Notes: generated from the letters alone by a model not told the origin. A DNA stretch of 64,000 nt from Tagetes erecta (GCA_030867185.1 CM061486.1:30889501-30953500); one strand, 5' to 3'. Positions 34,969 to 47,957 are shown, counted from the stretch's first letter. Translations and numbers: made by a program.

Positions 34969-37680
34969 CTAGGTTAACACCCATGGGTACCCATGGGGTT
35001 GAACGATAAAATTATTTATATACTTTAATATTAGAATAAGTAATAAAAAAATTAACAAAAGTAACATAAATGCGCAAATAAAACTACCAATCACCCTCCA
35101 CCCACCTAGAGGTTATAATTTTTACCTCTAATACAACCGCCAAACTTAATTGAAAATAAAGCTAGATACAATAAGCTCACTAAACAGACTTTTCAAGTGA
35201 ATGACTAACAATAGTTTCATCGGTTGCATAAAGTACGTGTATTTTCACTAAACTTCAAATTTACATTGTCACTAAACATATATAAAGTTAACCATACATA
35301 ACAGTAAAGAAACAACTTCTTCAACTTGTGGTCCTTTAACACTACAAAGAAAAGAAAAAATAAAATCAAAATGAAACATGAAACTTTAAATTAGAAAGTT
35401 AGCATCCTTCTTTAACAATAAAGAGTAAACTTATAACTTTGTGTAGAAGATATCATCCTTAATACTAAAAAAACCATACCATCATTCTTTGAAGTGAAAC
35501 TCATTTACCACCATTGGATCCATCCTTCAACACTAAAAAACCAATGGCCTTGAGTACTATCATTACCACCACTCTTTGATAGCTTGTACTTGATAGATTA
35601 ATGGCTTAAACCTTCAATTGAATGGCTTGCAAATATATATAGTAAAGCCGCATAAAATATCTCTTAAAAGTTTATACTGAAAGTTAAGGTTAATCCAAGA
35701 GCTAACAAAAGGGGTTTAAATCCTTTATACGCACTAATGGCTTCTGCAACGAAGGGATTTTAATCTGCATAAGTAATCTCACAAGAAGAAGGGTCTCATA
35801 TTCAATTTGCACTATAGGCCATACCTGTCACAATAAGAGCAATACAATATCTTGATGAAATTTTAAGACAAAAACTAAAAAATTAAAAAGCTCTGCTAAT
35901 AAGTGAACTGCAATACAAGAACAAACAATTGCACGTGTTAAATCAACATTCAACAATGCAATTGCAGCCTATTTTAGAGCAATAAACAATGGAACAAAGC
36001 TTAATGTTAGCACCTGATCAACAATCCAATCATCATTGATAAATCTAATACTAATGATCATTATTTCACTTTAGTCCATCAGCAAACTTTACATGTGTAA
36101 CCTTCTCAATTTATTTGAGCAACAATGTTTATAAGCATCAACAAGTAATCATATATGCACCTTCAATCGATAATGGTTATGTATAAGTGAAATAATGGTT
36201 ATGTAGTTGATAAACAACAGTTGATAAAAGCTGTAATTGAAGAAAACATGTTTTTTTGTTTTGGATTTAAACCTACTAAGATTAATAAATGGAAACACAA
36301 ATTATCAAAACAGTAGAAGGTTGTAACAATAAGAACATTATAAATTATCGAAACATAAGAAGGTTGTAACATATTAACGGTTAAACCAGTCGATTAACCC
36401 CAATGGTGAAGATCTAAATGGTTGCGATGGAAGCATCATCAAAAATCTTAAATCTTCAATTTGCATATCATCTTTTATCTTAAAAAATTAGATCCACATA
36501 CAGTCATCACTTTCAATCTTTGACAAAGTTTCATGGACTGAAAAAAAAATACCCACCTTATACATGGACTGAAGATAGATAAGAAAGTATAGCATAAGCT
36601 TGATGTAGATGCCTAGATGTTCATAGTATAAATGCTAGTGCATATTATGTCATTATATGTCATCAGTTGAATTAGACGGATGCATATACAAATAAAAGTT
36701 ACAAAACATTTTAGTATATTACTATTTTGCATCAGAAGATAAAGCTAAGAAAAATGAAACTTGCCTAACCAATGTTGATATTCATCTTGATGCTTTTTAC
36801 ACCAAATCAGTCATAAAACCACACATTGGAATGCGGAGATGCAACTGCAGTTCATAAGTAATGAATAACATGAAGTATGTTCAATACTCAAAAAGCAAAT
36901 TTATCAGTTAATATTCAATTACATTCAGATTCAAAGTAAGAAACAGACAAAAGATAAAACATGACATAGGTACCCAAGTTATATTCATAGCAAGTTGTAC
37001 CCAATATCATTGTGTAACATTCTAATTAAATTTGCAACTTATAAATAAAATTTCACATTTGATTCATGAACAAAGTAACACCTCAATAAAATGATAAGTT
37101 CAAAAGATTTGAAAAAAGCAATTCTGTATCTAAAAAATGATTTAGGGTTTCGAAACAAACCATGTAACTCATTTAAAATTGAATCAGAAATTAATGATGT
37201 TGTAATCAAAAGATTATTACATAACTCTGAATGAAATCGTGAAGCTCTGGTGAAATAAAAAAAAAGTTTAGAGTTTCAGATGTAATTTTGAATGTTAGAG
37301 AAATCGACCTGTTGGATGTGAGAAATTCTTCGAACGCTGGAGGATTGAGACAACTTCTTCGAGTATATGGAGAATTTGGGAGGAACGATACAACGAACTC
37401 TTGATGAAGTTAGGAATTAGAAATCGAAGAGGCTTGTTAGATAAGATGACGATGGAGGCGGAGGAAGAAAGGATTCAGAGAGAATGGTTTCAATTTAGGG
37501 TTTTGAGAAGTGAAAAGTAAAGCATGAATGGTGTAAACAAATATTATATTGGATCCGTATTAATATGGGTCGGTTTTGAAATGGGTTATAGGAGGATCCG
37601 TTTTAATGGGGAGGGTGATTGTGAGAGTGCCAAGTGGCAATGTATGGTATCTTGCCTTAGCTAATTATTAGAAGAGGGGA
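34969..37680 (-). mobile_element. Large non-autonomous Helitron, copy 1
   Basis: On the minus strand it runs from TCCCCTCTTCTAATAATTAG (37680) to a CCCATGGGTACCCATGGG hairpin followed by TGTTAACCTAG (34969). It is flanked by A and T as expected for a Helitron. It is 2712 bp. The interior matches the 58895-61694 element at both ends and in places within. No Rep/Helicase or other open frame of note is present. Near its 5' end the minus strand has a leader-like stretch (AAAACCCTAAA telo-box near 37496-37506, CT-rich sequence and a CAACAG/GT splice-like site). Confidence 0.83.
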
Positions 37681-37915
37681 TAAACAAAACTCAAAGGGGG
37701 AGTGAATTGAATTATGGTAAATTGGAAACTTACAACTTATTACAACTTCCACCCCAAGTTTCCTTTCCAAAACACCACTAGGCAGAAGGCGGTCAGTTCC
37801 ACATCCCCCATTCAACTAGGCCCCACTTTCATCACACCCCATTCGTTCCTACACCAACAAAAAATCCCATTTACACACACCCCTCACCTCACCTCACCTC
37901 ACAACAATAAATACA

Positions 37916-37924
37916 TATATAAAA
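37916..37924 (+). promoter_or_regulatory. TATA box candidate
   Basis: TATATAAAA lies 40 bp upstream of the start codon of the EAR-motif gene, implying a very short leader. It follows a CACCT repeat. Found by eye. Confidence 0.5.
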
Positions 37925-37963
37925 CCCACCCATCATTATTTCTCCTAATTTCTCTCTGCCACC

Positions 37964-40866
37964 ATGAATCACCATGATAACTGGCTCAAATCCGCCATCA
38001 ACAACACCGAATCTGTCGCTCAAATCCTCCTCAAACTCCGTCACTCATCTCCTTCCCCACCTAAAACTTGGACCGTCCGTCAACGCCGTTCACGTCCCCC
38101 ACCACCACCACCTTCCGCCGCTAAGAAGTCGTCATCCACTACCACTAGAGCTTCCCCCACCACTCCCTTGTCGTACAGTGGTGCCACCTCCGTCTCCGGC
38201 GACGGTGTTGAACAGTCCAGTCAACCACTTCATCACAACTCCGATATCTCCAGATCTATTAAGGTTTGTACACACTTTGTTCAACTCGTTTACTTGTTTC
38301 ATAGTTTTATGATTTTATCGTGTTTGGTTTTGTTCTAGACGGTGGCGCGTGTCTGTCCACGCGGTTAATGTTTTTTTTACCGTAATACCCTTCGTAGGTC
38401 GCTTAATTTACGGGTCGTTTATTCTTATTTTTGTCATATTAATCAGATTTACCGGTTTTCCGGTTTATAAAAATACGATACTACCCTCGTGCCATGCATG
38501 TTAACACCAGATCTCATCGGCGTAAAAATCCGACGACGATGATGGATTCATTTTTTCACCGTTGACCGAATTACCCCTACCAAGATACCTTTATGGAAGT
38601 TTTTTTATACCCATGAGGTGACTTCTAATCAAAGTTTTAGGGTCAGAAACCGAACGACTTTCCACGTTTTTCTCCTTGAAAATTACTAGAATACCCTTTG
38701 CATCAACAAGGGTATTTTAGTCAATGCACTTGTGTAAATACTTGGTAGTTTATAAACTCATGACTCGTGCACACCACCCGTCAAAGTCAATACCCATCTA
38801 GATTTGGTTGAAAATGACGAATGTGATGCCACTTAACAAAAGGTCCAAAAGTGTAAATGTTGTATACAGAAAGGGTATTTTCGTCATTTTGGTGGTGGTT
38901 ATAATGTTACATGCCGGTTTTTTAGATGACGTGTTTTTGTTTGTGTGTTTTGGTGTGAGTAGTTGTAAACTTTATTGGGTATTTGTTGAAACAACAATAA
39001 GAAGAAGAAGGAGGAGGGTAGGATCGTGTGTGTCGCAGGGGTATTGGGACTCGTGTGTAACTGTATCTACTTGTCTATTTTTATTGGTCATATGGGTCAC
39101 TTTATAATTTAGTATTTGAATCCATGTGATTGGTGTCAATTTTTTATTCAATAAAAGGCAATGTTGACAAAGTCAAAAGTTAGATGTTCTTTTTTTCCTT
39201 GTTTAACGGTTTGGATATTGTCTGTTGTTTATTCATTTAGACGAGTGCGTTACACTAGCACTTAATGTTTGTTACAAAACGGAAATAAAATATTGGTCAA
39301 GTTTATGGTTCGTTAATGACAAGGTTTCTTGATTTGTTTTTTAGTTGAAACAATATTGTTTCTGCATTTTTTGGATGAAACTTCATTTTAAATTTTGTTT
39401 TGTGATTGGACTAGAAAATGTTCTTTTTTGACAGGGTCATACGTATGTTGTATATACGAATTATAATTATGGATTTAAAAGACTTGGTTAATATCAAAGG
39501 TCAACTTGACTTTTGATTGTTGGTCCATTTTTGTAGTTTTATTTGTTATCACATACGACATAAGAATTCACACAAGTAGCATTTTGTTATTAAAATCATT
39601 TATGTATCGAACTTGTCCCTATGCATACACGTGTTTAGTAATGAACCAATTTTTTAAGTAAAAATAGTCTTGTTATGGTGACATCATTTTTTTCATGGCA
39701 TAGTGTTGTGTAACATCACTATGTTACTTGTTATAGCATGTTACCTTAAAAACATTCAATGTAACTTATATATGATGTTAGAAAAAACAAATTTTCATAC
39801 ATAAAAATGGAATAAGTTACAATCTCTTCATATTTTTATGACTAGATTGTGCAAATAAAGTTCTTTTTTATACTAGCATTGGTTTCTTCGTGTACAAGAC
39901 AAATATATTGTCTCTTAATAAGACAAACATGTCCATGTTGCAGGGTACCCTTATCATCACTATGCGGGGAAATCAAAGATTTAAGGATTTTATTTTGTGA
40001 ATTTTGTTTATATTGTATGGGAAGAAATGCATATATGATTAAACTTAATCGGCCATTCATTTGCTTTTGAATTTTAGATGAATAGTATTATATTTAAAGA
40101 CTTTATAATATTGTGTTTTTTTATACGTTTTAGTTGTACCTTGTTCTAAATTTGTAAAATGTTATAAGAATCATAGTTATTAAACTTAATTCATTTGTTT
40201 TTGAATTTTAGGTTATTCAGACGAATGATACAACTCCCACGAAGAGACCACGGAGAAAGAAGGTAACACTTAGTTTCAGCTTGCACTTTTAGATTCACGT
40301 GTGTCGTACAACATTTGTGATCTTATTTTTGTTGCTTTTTCTACAGACATTGCCTGAACTTAAGGAGGATGAGACAGCGTTACTAAAGGAAAGAAAGCAA
40401 TTGAAACGAGTACGTAAAATTTGTGGAATAACTGTTGACTTTGACTAACTTTGACTTTGGGTTTTGTTATGCTGGATGACTTGTTTTTGGATTTAATTTA
40501 ATTTCTAATTTGATGCAGCAACTAGCAACCTTACAAGCTACATGTCAGGAACAGAGAATGGAGAATGAAAGACTGAAGAAGATGAAGGTAAAACAAACAA
40601 TTCCTCGTAAAGTTGAATATTTGATCATAAATGACACATACGCTAACAAGTTGTATTTTATTTTCTCCTATTAAAAAGGTTGTATGCATTAAATAGTAGA
40701 CTAGCCTTAATGTATTAATTGACACATACGCTAAGAAGTTGTATTTTATTTTCAGAATGATATGAAATCACAAGTAACGTTGGGGGTTTCTGGTTGCACA
40801 GAAGAAGAAAGAAATGAGAATTTTGTGGTACCTGATCTTAATATTCCAGCAGGTGAAGATCTTTAA
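37964..40866 (+). CDS. EAR-motif coiled-coil nuclear protein, function unknown
   Basis: Five exons (37964-38263, 40212-40262, 40347-40409, 40519-40587, 40756-40866) keep frame and give 197 residues. The N-terminus carries WTVRQRRSRPPPPPPS and a Ser/Thr-rich stretch ending SGATSVSGDG. Exon 2 supplies a basic cluster (TKRPRRKK, a likely nuclear signal). Exons 3-5 form a coiled coil of about 50 residues with regularly spaced Leu (LLKERKQLKRQLATLQATC, MENERLKKMK). The C-terminus holds PDLNIP, a DLNxxP-type EAR motif known to recruit TOPLESS co-repressors. The basic cluster before a coiled coil is bZIP-like, but I do not see a canonical N-x7-R basic region, so DNA binding is doubtful. The role as a repressor or adaptor is inference. 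Intron 1 is about 1.95 kb, far longer than the others (all under 200 bp). Confidence 0.78.
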
Positions 40867-41603
40867 AAACAGGCATAGAATAACGAGGTAGAGTATATTA
40901 TCAGCAATAGAAAATAATAAATTCTAACGTTGATCAAAGTGTAAGTAGAGTAAGTAAAAAACACATTGGTTGTTTGTATGGTTTCTTCGATACGTACTTA
41001 GTTCGAAGATGTTAGGGGACGATATTGTAGAAATCGTTCTTACTTCTTTTAGTACTCGATATCATATTCTTTGAGTTTAGTTTACAAACTTTTGGATCAT
41101 ACGCTCGTTTTTGTTTCTGTTTGCTATATTTGTGCATCTAATTGAACAGGTGGTAATGTCGTAACCTAAATATCACATTTCATGATGTAAAACTTACTTG
41201 TATAACCATTCTATAAAACCATTCAAAAGTCTTGATGGCTAAATTTGATGTTCTAAACAGACTAGTAAATACGTTTGATTTAGACATGAGTTGTAATTTT
41301 GATACATTTAAAACATGAGGCGAAAATCATTCACCTATTTATTAAACTGGCCATCCAAAACCCACTGGCTTATTGGAGTTTATTTAGAAATAATTAGCAT
41401 TAAAAAATTGTTACTTTAGTGCATTTTGAACTTTCACCAATTTGTTATTTGAGATAGAGAACCGACATGTTTTTTTATATAATAAAGGGATGAGATTGAG
41501 ATATATATATATATAACCATTTATTTAATAAACCAAATTTTGTTATATATCAGCATGTTTGATATGGCGATTTAAACGATATCTGTCAGCTATAAAACAA
41601 ATA
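40867..41603. other. 3' flank of the EAR-motif gene
   Basis: This holds the likely 3' UTR and AT-rich spacer with an (AT) run near 41498-41512. Nothing else is seen before the tRNA gene. Confidence 0.5.
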
Positions 41604-41674
41604 GCACCAGTGGTCTAGTGGTAGAATAGTACCCTGCCACGGTACAGACCCGGGTTCGATTCCCGGCTGGTGCA
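41604..41674 (+). tRNA. tRNA-Gly (anticodon GCC)
   Basis: The 71-nt sequence folds as a complete cloverleaf. The acceptor stem is GCACCAG/CTGGTGC with discriminator A. The anticodon stem is GTACC/GGTAC around loop CTGCCAC, and the T arm is CCGGG-TTCGATT-CCCGG. Internal box A (TGGTCTAGTGG) and box B (GGTTCGATTCC) are intact. A T-run terminator follows directly. No intron is present. Confidence 0.98.
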
Positions 41675-42442
41675 ATTTTTTACAATTATATTATATTATG
41701 AGTTTCTCAAATTTTTAAACATTTTGGTTTAATAGTTCTATAATTATAGTACCCATGAATCAAAACTTTGCATTAACCAGTGGTCTTTGTACTTTATGAT
41801 TCTATTCCTCTAGAACTATTTATACGCTTGCAACATTTTGATTCCTCATCGTGTCTCTTAACAACCGCTCAGCAAATGTTATCAACAAATTTTATTCCAC
41901 AACAAAAGTCATACTTTGAAATCGTTTTAAATGAACTTTAACTTGATCCAATACTTCCTTCACTTCTTATTGATTAAATACATTTGAACTCAAATGATTC
42001 AACTTCAACAATTTTTCAATTTGAAATTTATTCCAACATAGGATCCCTGTTTAATCCTTTTGAAACATTTTCATTTCTTAAGGATCCAGTTTTGTTTATG
42101 GGTTCTCATCTATGCTTTATACAACAAATTCATTTAATTGTATTTTATATGAAACTCTCTAAACGTCTATTATATCTTCTTTCTCGTTCAAACCTTCTTC
42201 GAATCCTCGTCGTCATTTCAAAAAAGGTTTTCCTAACTTCTTAATGCAGATTCATCGTTTTATCGTCTCCTAACCATTTCCCTCTCATTAGACACTTCAT
42301 ATTCATTGAATAAACATTCTCTATCATCATTTCAATAATAGTTGGCCGTAGGATTGTTATGTTTCCTTTTTTACATTTTGATGATCTAAAAAAACACTCT
42401 GTTATGATGTTTTTGGCTTTTTGTCATATCTTACTTTCATTA
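41675..42442. other. Spacer, no gene seen
   Basis: This is AT-rich sequence. The 86-codon frame at 41984-42244 has no recognised domain. Confidence 0.5.
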
Positions 42443-42795
42443 TCTATCTAATAAATCAAATTTTTAGGGGAGGCAATTTTTGGGGGGAAATTTTTTTGTT
42501 CTATAATAGGAAGTTTTGGAGGGAATTCAAATGCATTAGTTGATGGAGCAAAAAATATGAAAGTTGAATGTATTTTTTTAATAATACATTTATATTCATT
42601 TTTTTCTCATTCAAGTTTTAAACTTCAAATATTTAAAAAAAATGGCTTACAAAAAAAATATAGAAGATAGAATGTATTTTTTAATATATTATCAAATTAT
42701 TGCTATTTACTAAATGATGAGTAATTTAGATAATCTGTGTATAAATCAACATGTGTATAAATTACTCCGTGTGTATACACGGGTATTAAACCTAG
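42443..42795 (+). mobile_element. Short Helitron, first of a head-to-tail pair
   Basis: It begins TCTATCTAATAAATCAAA and ends with a CCGTGTGTATACACGG hairpin followed by GTATTAAACCTAG. The preceding base is A and the following base is T. It is 353 bp and non-coding. Confidence 0.85.
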
Positions 42796-43017
42796 TCTAT
42801 CTAATAAATCAAACTTTTAGGGGGTAATTTTTGGAGATATTTTTTTCTATAATAGGAAGTTTGGGAGGTAAAAATTTAGCTAAATTTTTCACCATGCAAG
42901 TTGATGGAGCCAACTCCTTAAATGTTATATATTTACAAATTATTAAATATAATGGTTATAATTTCTTTATAAATATTACTATTTAACCCGTGTGTAACAC
43001 ACGGGTATTAAACCTAA
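42796..43017 (+). mobile_element. Short Helitron, second of a head-to-tail pair
   Basis: It starts immediately after the CTAG of the first copy with the same TCTATCTAATAAATCAAA 5' end. It ends with a CCCGTGTGTAACACACGGG hairpin plus TATTAAACCTAA, then T. It is 222 bp, non-coding, of the same family as 9984-10209. Confidence 0.85.
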
Positions 43018-44022
43018 TTGTTTCATAAAACAAGTTTATCAATGTAGTGTTGGTTCACAGAATTAAAGTTGACTTTAGCAGAGCTAAATACGTGATTTAT
43101 ATTGTCCACTTAGTTTTTTTAAGTTCCTTTTTAGTTAATGCAAATTTTTTCTTCATGGAAAATTGACTTGAACAGATCGACTTAATTCTTTGACAATTAC
43201 CGAGTCAATGTAATACATGAGAACTTAATTAGTTTGAAATACAAAAAAAGCCAAATTATATAAATAAATTTTATAGAAGCTAAAACTGCACAAGTTTTCC
43301 AACTTATTGGTGAACATACTTGTTAATATTTTCTTATGGTTCTATGATGACTTTTTTGTCATTTAAAATCATCGCAAGTTCTAAATATTGTTTTTGTTAA
43401 TTAGATGTTTATTTAATCTGTATAGTTCAACGGTTTTACAGCTTAGTTTGATTCACTCACAAAATTTTTTTTTTCCTTCACTCACAAAAATTCACAACCA
43501 CGTTCACCCACTCTTTAAAATATAAAAACCTCACTCACATCCATTTGATTCATCCAATGTGAATGTTCTAAGACTAATAGTACGTTTAGGTTAAAAATAT
43601 TTGGTAATTATAACTATGAGACTAACATTCGTAACAAAAGTTAAACTTAGGACAAACTAAGTTAATACCATGGTATTTGGAGCTGTATGTTACCACTGGA
43701 CACGTACTTGCACCAAAGGTGAGCATTTGGGCCGATAACTATGTATAAATAAGAAGTAAATGCTTGTGTATAAATGTGTTATCCTGAGCAAATATGTATT
43801 TAGTTTCATTTAGTATATCTTTATTTCTTAACCATTCAGCATTTAATTAAACTATTTAAAATTTTTTTTATGAAATAAACGCTCTGAATTTGAATGATGG
43901 ATGATTAAACATTAAACTGAACCATTAAAAGGCGAATACAAACAGCCTCAAAGTGTTTTAAATAATATAACGCAACAACTCTTGTGATAACATTATTAAA
44001 ATAAAGTTACAAAACAACCTAA
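43018..44022. other. Spacer with a truncated Tourist-type MITE
   Basis: The right half of the Tourist-type family is recognisable at about 43800-43951 (TTCTTAACCATTCAGC, then GAACCATTAAAAG, ending ACAAACAGCCTC). The left half is missing. Nothing else is seen. Confidence 0.6.
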
Positions 44023-44883
44023 TTAACTATCACTTTCATCTAAACTCCCACCAACATCATTCAAATCAAGCTTTACGTTCAGTTTCTCATTAGCACATGC
44101 ATTACTTATTCCGACCACCTTCATCTTTTTCCGGCCAGAATCACTCAACCGATCTACATGAGTCGTTACCGCACTACACTTACTTCCTCCATACTTCCTC
44201 TTTTTACCTTCCGATGATGACGACACTGTCGGAGATGTCACCGGAAGTGGAAACAATGTCGGAAACTCAAAGTTGGTTCTTGCTTGTGCTCCTCTCAATC
44301 GTCTTGCTGCTGCGTCGTACGCACGTGCCGCTTCTTCGGCTGTATCAAAGGTCCCCAACCAGTGGCGGCACCGCCCTATTCTGTCGCGTATCTCCGCCGA
44401 CCACCGCCCCCACGGCCTCTTCCTCACGCCTATGTAACTCTTCTCCACATGTTCTTGAATATTCACTCTTTGGAAGCTTAATTCTTCTTTCACTACAACA
44501 ATATGACAAATAGATCGAAATGAGTTAGCTAGAGCGGTATGTTGTATGTATATGTGTAGCAACATCTTTTTAAAAAATTAAATGTTTTGCTCTAAATAAC
44601 CTTTTATTTATCCGCTTGCTAAATAATCAATTAACCATGCATATATATATAGAGAGAATTAATATGGTTAATTAACTTACGTACCATAAGAAGTAGCAGT
44701 ACTAGTCTTGTTTCCGAACAGGATCTGTTCTCCGACCACCGCAGCGATGCCTGCTTCAAGACGGTTCCGATATGTGTTTTCATGATCTTGTTCTAAAATC
44801 GATGGGTTTATCGTTGATGATGTAGTTTCATAGTAGCTTTGATCGAGAACTGTGAGGTTTTGAGCAATATTTTGAGTGTTCAT
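44023..44883 (-). CDS. AP2/ERF transcription factor with C-terminal EAR-like motif
   Basis: Two exons on the minus strand (44883-44685 and 44492-44023) join across a 192-nt intron with donor GTACGT. They give 222 residues beginning MNTQNIAQNL. One AP2/ERF domain is present: YIGVRKRPWGRWSAEIRD, then HWLGTFDTAEEAARAYDAAA and RRLRGAQARTNFEFP. It contains the WLG core and the DNA-contacting Arg/Trp residues of the first two strands. A basic segment (GKKRKYGG) is a likely nuclear signal. Near the C-terminus VKLDLND resembles a DLN/LxL EAR repression motif, suggesting a repressor of the ERF type; the target genes are unknown. The segment DRIGRCRHW between strands 2 and 3 departs from the usual DP..K.R.W pattern. 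A longer reading upstream would need a TTG start, so the ATG at 44883 is preferred. A hAT-type MITE begins 167 bp upstream. Confidence 0.9.
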
Positions 44884-45049
44884 TATATTGTACGTTTGGA
44901 TGATGTTGGCCGGGTTGAAAGAAATCAACAATATTGTCAGTTTAATTATCTGCAGTTGTACGTATATGTCAAAGCTAGGTAGGTGACGAATGCAATATTT
45001 GCATGGGAAGTGGTGATCGATTAATGTACCAACTCAACACCATATTTAT

Positions 45050-45753
45050 CAATGTTTTAAAAACCGGACCGGAGAGTGAACCGGACGTTTTACTGGTTCA
45101 TTGGTCGGACCGGTCGGACCGGTCAGACCGGATTCACAAGTCGAGACAATATAAATATTTTATTCACATTTACCATAAACAATTGATTTGGTGGGACTAA
45201 ATTGTATCACATTTTGACATTGAGGGGTGTTAATATAACTTTTGTTAAGTAAATAAGCAGCATCGAGAGTTTTCCTCATCACATCAAATCTTTGATTCTT
45301 TTTTCTTCTCTTTCATTTGAGTTGCTCTTTTAAAGCCATAAAACTCAATAATAAATTATTAATACCAATCCTATCATCCGTAAATTACGACCGCCATCAC
45401 TTAGCCTCACATTCTCCTCAGTGCTCACTGCTCACCGTCATCCTTCACCATCACCGGGAAGTTACAACCGCCAACTAAATCATTCCATGGATCTCTCCAT
45501 CTGATATCACCAAATTATGGTTCAGATTCAGTCATTACTCCTCAGATCTAGTCCTCAAATGGCCACTACATCCCACTATCTTCTTCTGATTTGGTCCGAC
45601 CGCCGGTCGCCGGTCACCGGTTGAACCGCAAAACGCTAAAACCGGCCGGTTATTTGAAGGACCGCTTTACTACCTATGACCGGACCGTTAGGCTTGCCGA
45701 TTCCCGGTCGGACCGGTTCGACCGGCCGGTCCGGTCCGGGTTTTAAAACACTG
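45050..45753. mobile_element. hAT-type MITE in the ERF upstream region
   Basis: The ends are CAATGTTTTAAAAACCGG and the complement of CAGTGTTTTAAAACCCGG. A perfect 8-bp TSD, ATATTTAT, lies at 45042-45049 and 45754-45761. CA(G/A)TG termini and an 8-bp TSD define the hAT superfamily. The 704-bp element is non-coding. Its subterminal zones are rich in CCGG and GGTCGGACCGG repeats. Confidence 0.9.
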
Positions 45754-45761
45754 ATATTTAT

Positions 45762-47957
45762 ACAACGTCTTTCACCCGACCCAGTTATCAAAACAACCAC
45801 CATTTTTCTTAACCCGCTGAATTAATTCATGCATGTGTCAAAGGTTTTCAGTCTTGTAACCTTTTGGATATATTACTAGAGATAATATATATATATATTT
45901 GTAGTGTAATATTTTTAATTATTTTAACAATATTTGTTATATTTGTATTAGTATACAAATTTGCAATACATATATAGCTTGAGTATGAAAGAAGTTATTT
46001 TTGAAGACATGTTCGATTTTGATAATAATTTAATAACTATTACTTATTCACCTATATATAAAATAATCTATACGATTAATTTGGCATCTGACACTAGCTA
46101 CTAGTTTTAACTTTTATTACCTATATATACAATGTTTTCAGATTCGGTTCGGTTTAACCGTTCAGAATTCAAAGACGACACCAAACCGATCCATACATAT
46201 TCGCTTTTTAGCACAAAGACCGGCCGGTTGATAATTATGTTTATGAGATTGTCATTAAAATCTAATCTTTTTTAGATTACATCTTTATAAATTAAGTTTT
46301 CATATATAGCCATGCAGTTTAAATCGTTAAATGGATCATGTTCAAGTTACACAATTTTAAATATGTACTTGAGGGATTAGGTTCATTTTCCACATTTACA
46401 AAGTCTTGCCTGCACGTACATAACCTATCCAACAAATGCAACTCAGTTTAAGATTTTGTGTTCAAGTGAAAATGACAATAAATAAATAAATAATAATAAT
46501 AATAATAATATTTGATGGCATCGATTTGGTGCGTGTACTTGTCTGAGGGCGTAGGATTTAGGTTAACGTGATAATGACGTAAGTTGAGAAAAGATTGTTT
46601 GGATGGTTTTGGTTAAGTGTGTGGATTATGAGATTATCCAACGGATGCAATGCAGATCATAATTCTTCTTACACGATTATCCAACGATTGCTTATTTGAT
46701 TTACGAGGTTCATGAGGTACGTAAGTACTATTGCTGTAGTGCATCGTAAGGATCTTGTACTAGCTACCATTAATTAATGTATCTTAGTATTTAAACATGA
46801 CGTTCGTAGACTAAAATCTTGTAGCTAATTTTCTACATGTCAGTTGTTTTATTGTTAATTATATATACGTTATTCAAGTTAAACAGAGTTTGTAACGACT
46901 AAGAACATCACCAATAATAAGATCTAAAAACACTTAAAAATATGCTTACTCACGTGCCAAGTCAAAAAACACTCATTTCTTTAAAATCTTAAAAACCTTT
47001 GCAATAACACTTTTTAAAAAACTTAGCTACATCATTAACAATTTATATTTTAAAAGTATCCATATCCATTTCAATATAACCAAAATAGTACATGGACCCC
47101 ACCATTTATTCATTCTTTTATGTCTATAGAGAAGAACTAACAAATTAAAAAACAATCTCATCCAATGGTGAGGAATGATATAAAACAGCCATATAAGGTT
47201 GTTTGAACCCAAAAATCTCATATTAGATATGCTTTAAGAGGATTAAATGGTCGTTCTTGTGCATTTTAGTATCAATGATTTAGTTTTTAAATAAATTCAC
47301 TTCATACATACAAATGTATAAGATATAAACTAAAAAAATCATTAAATTATTTTTACGTATGTATTTTTAGTGTTTTAAATTTACCTACACATGTGTAGGT
47401 TATGTTCTTACACATGACTTCCACATGTGTAGTTTTGACGAATAAACAAAATTTATTCAATTTATTTTTTGAATATCAAAGTTAATGAATAAGTATTGCA
47501 TTTATATCATTTTTTGTATGTTAAAACCGTTTTTTATTGAAAAATGAATAATTTAGCTATTTCTTTTTCTTCTCACAATATTTGATCTTCTTAAATAAAC
47601 TCTCGATCTCCCGTATTATATATAATTTTTGTTATTTTTTGGTAAATACATTAGTATTAATGCAACCTTTCACTAACATAAATTAATATTATATAGAATT
47701 TTAACTATTACTCAAGTTAAATTAGTTCTTTAAGTAAAAAGATAATTACACCTAGATTAATCTAACGGACTAGATGTATATTGTTCGATAATGGCGAAAG
47801 TTAGCGTTACTACTTACAATAAGTACGATTTAATTTAAGTGTAGCAATTAAATAGGCAACCACCATTAATTATACTAGTTCATTCTCCTTTTAATTGAAC
47901 CTCCATTAAACTCCCATTACTAAATTCAAACTTGTTTGCTCAACATCCTACTATACA
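45762..47957. other. Spacer between ERF and DUF247 genes
   Basis: No gene is seen. A simple-sequence run of AATA/AAT units lies at about 46478-46510, and a short CGGTTCGGTTTAACCG palindrome at about 46145. The last 500 bp are the presumed upstream region of the DUF247 gene, with no clear TATA box. Confidence 0.5.

Noticed and set aside
37714..37977. 87-codon frame ending at the start of the EAR-motif gene
   Set aside because: It covers the promoter and TATA box of that gene and is rich in His/Pro/Thr from the CACCT repeat.
38808..39107. 99-codon plus-strand frame inside intron 1 of the EAR-motif gene
   Set aside because: No domain, low-complexity basic stretch (RRRRR), no splice evidence; treated as intronic chance.
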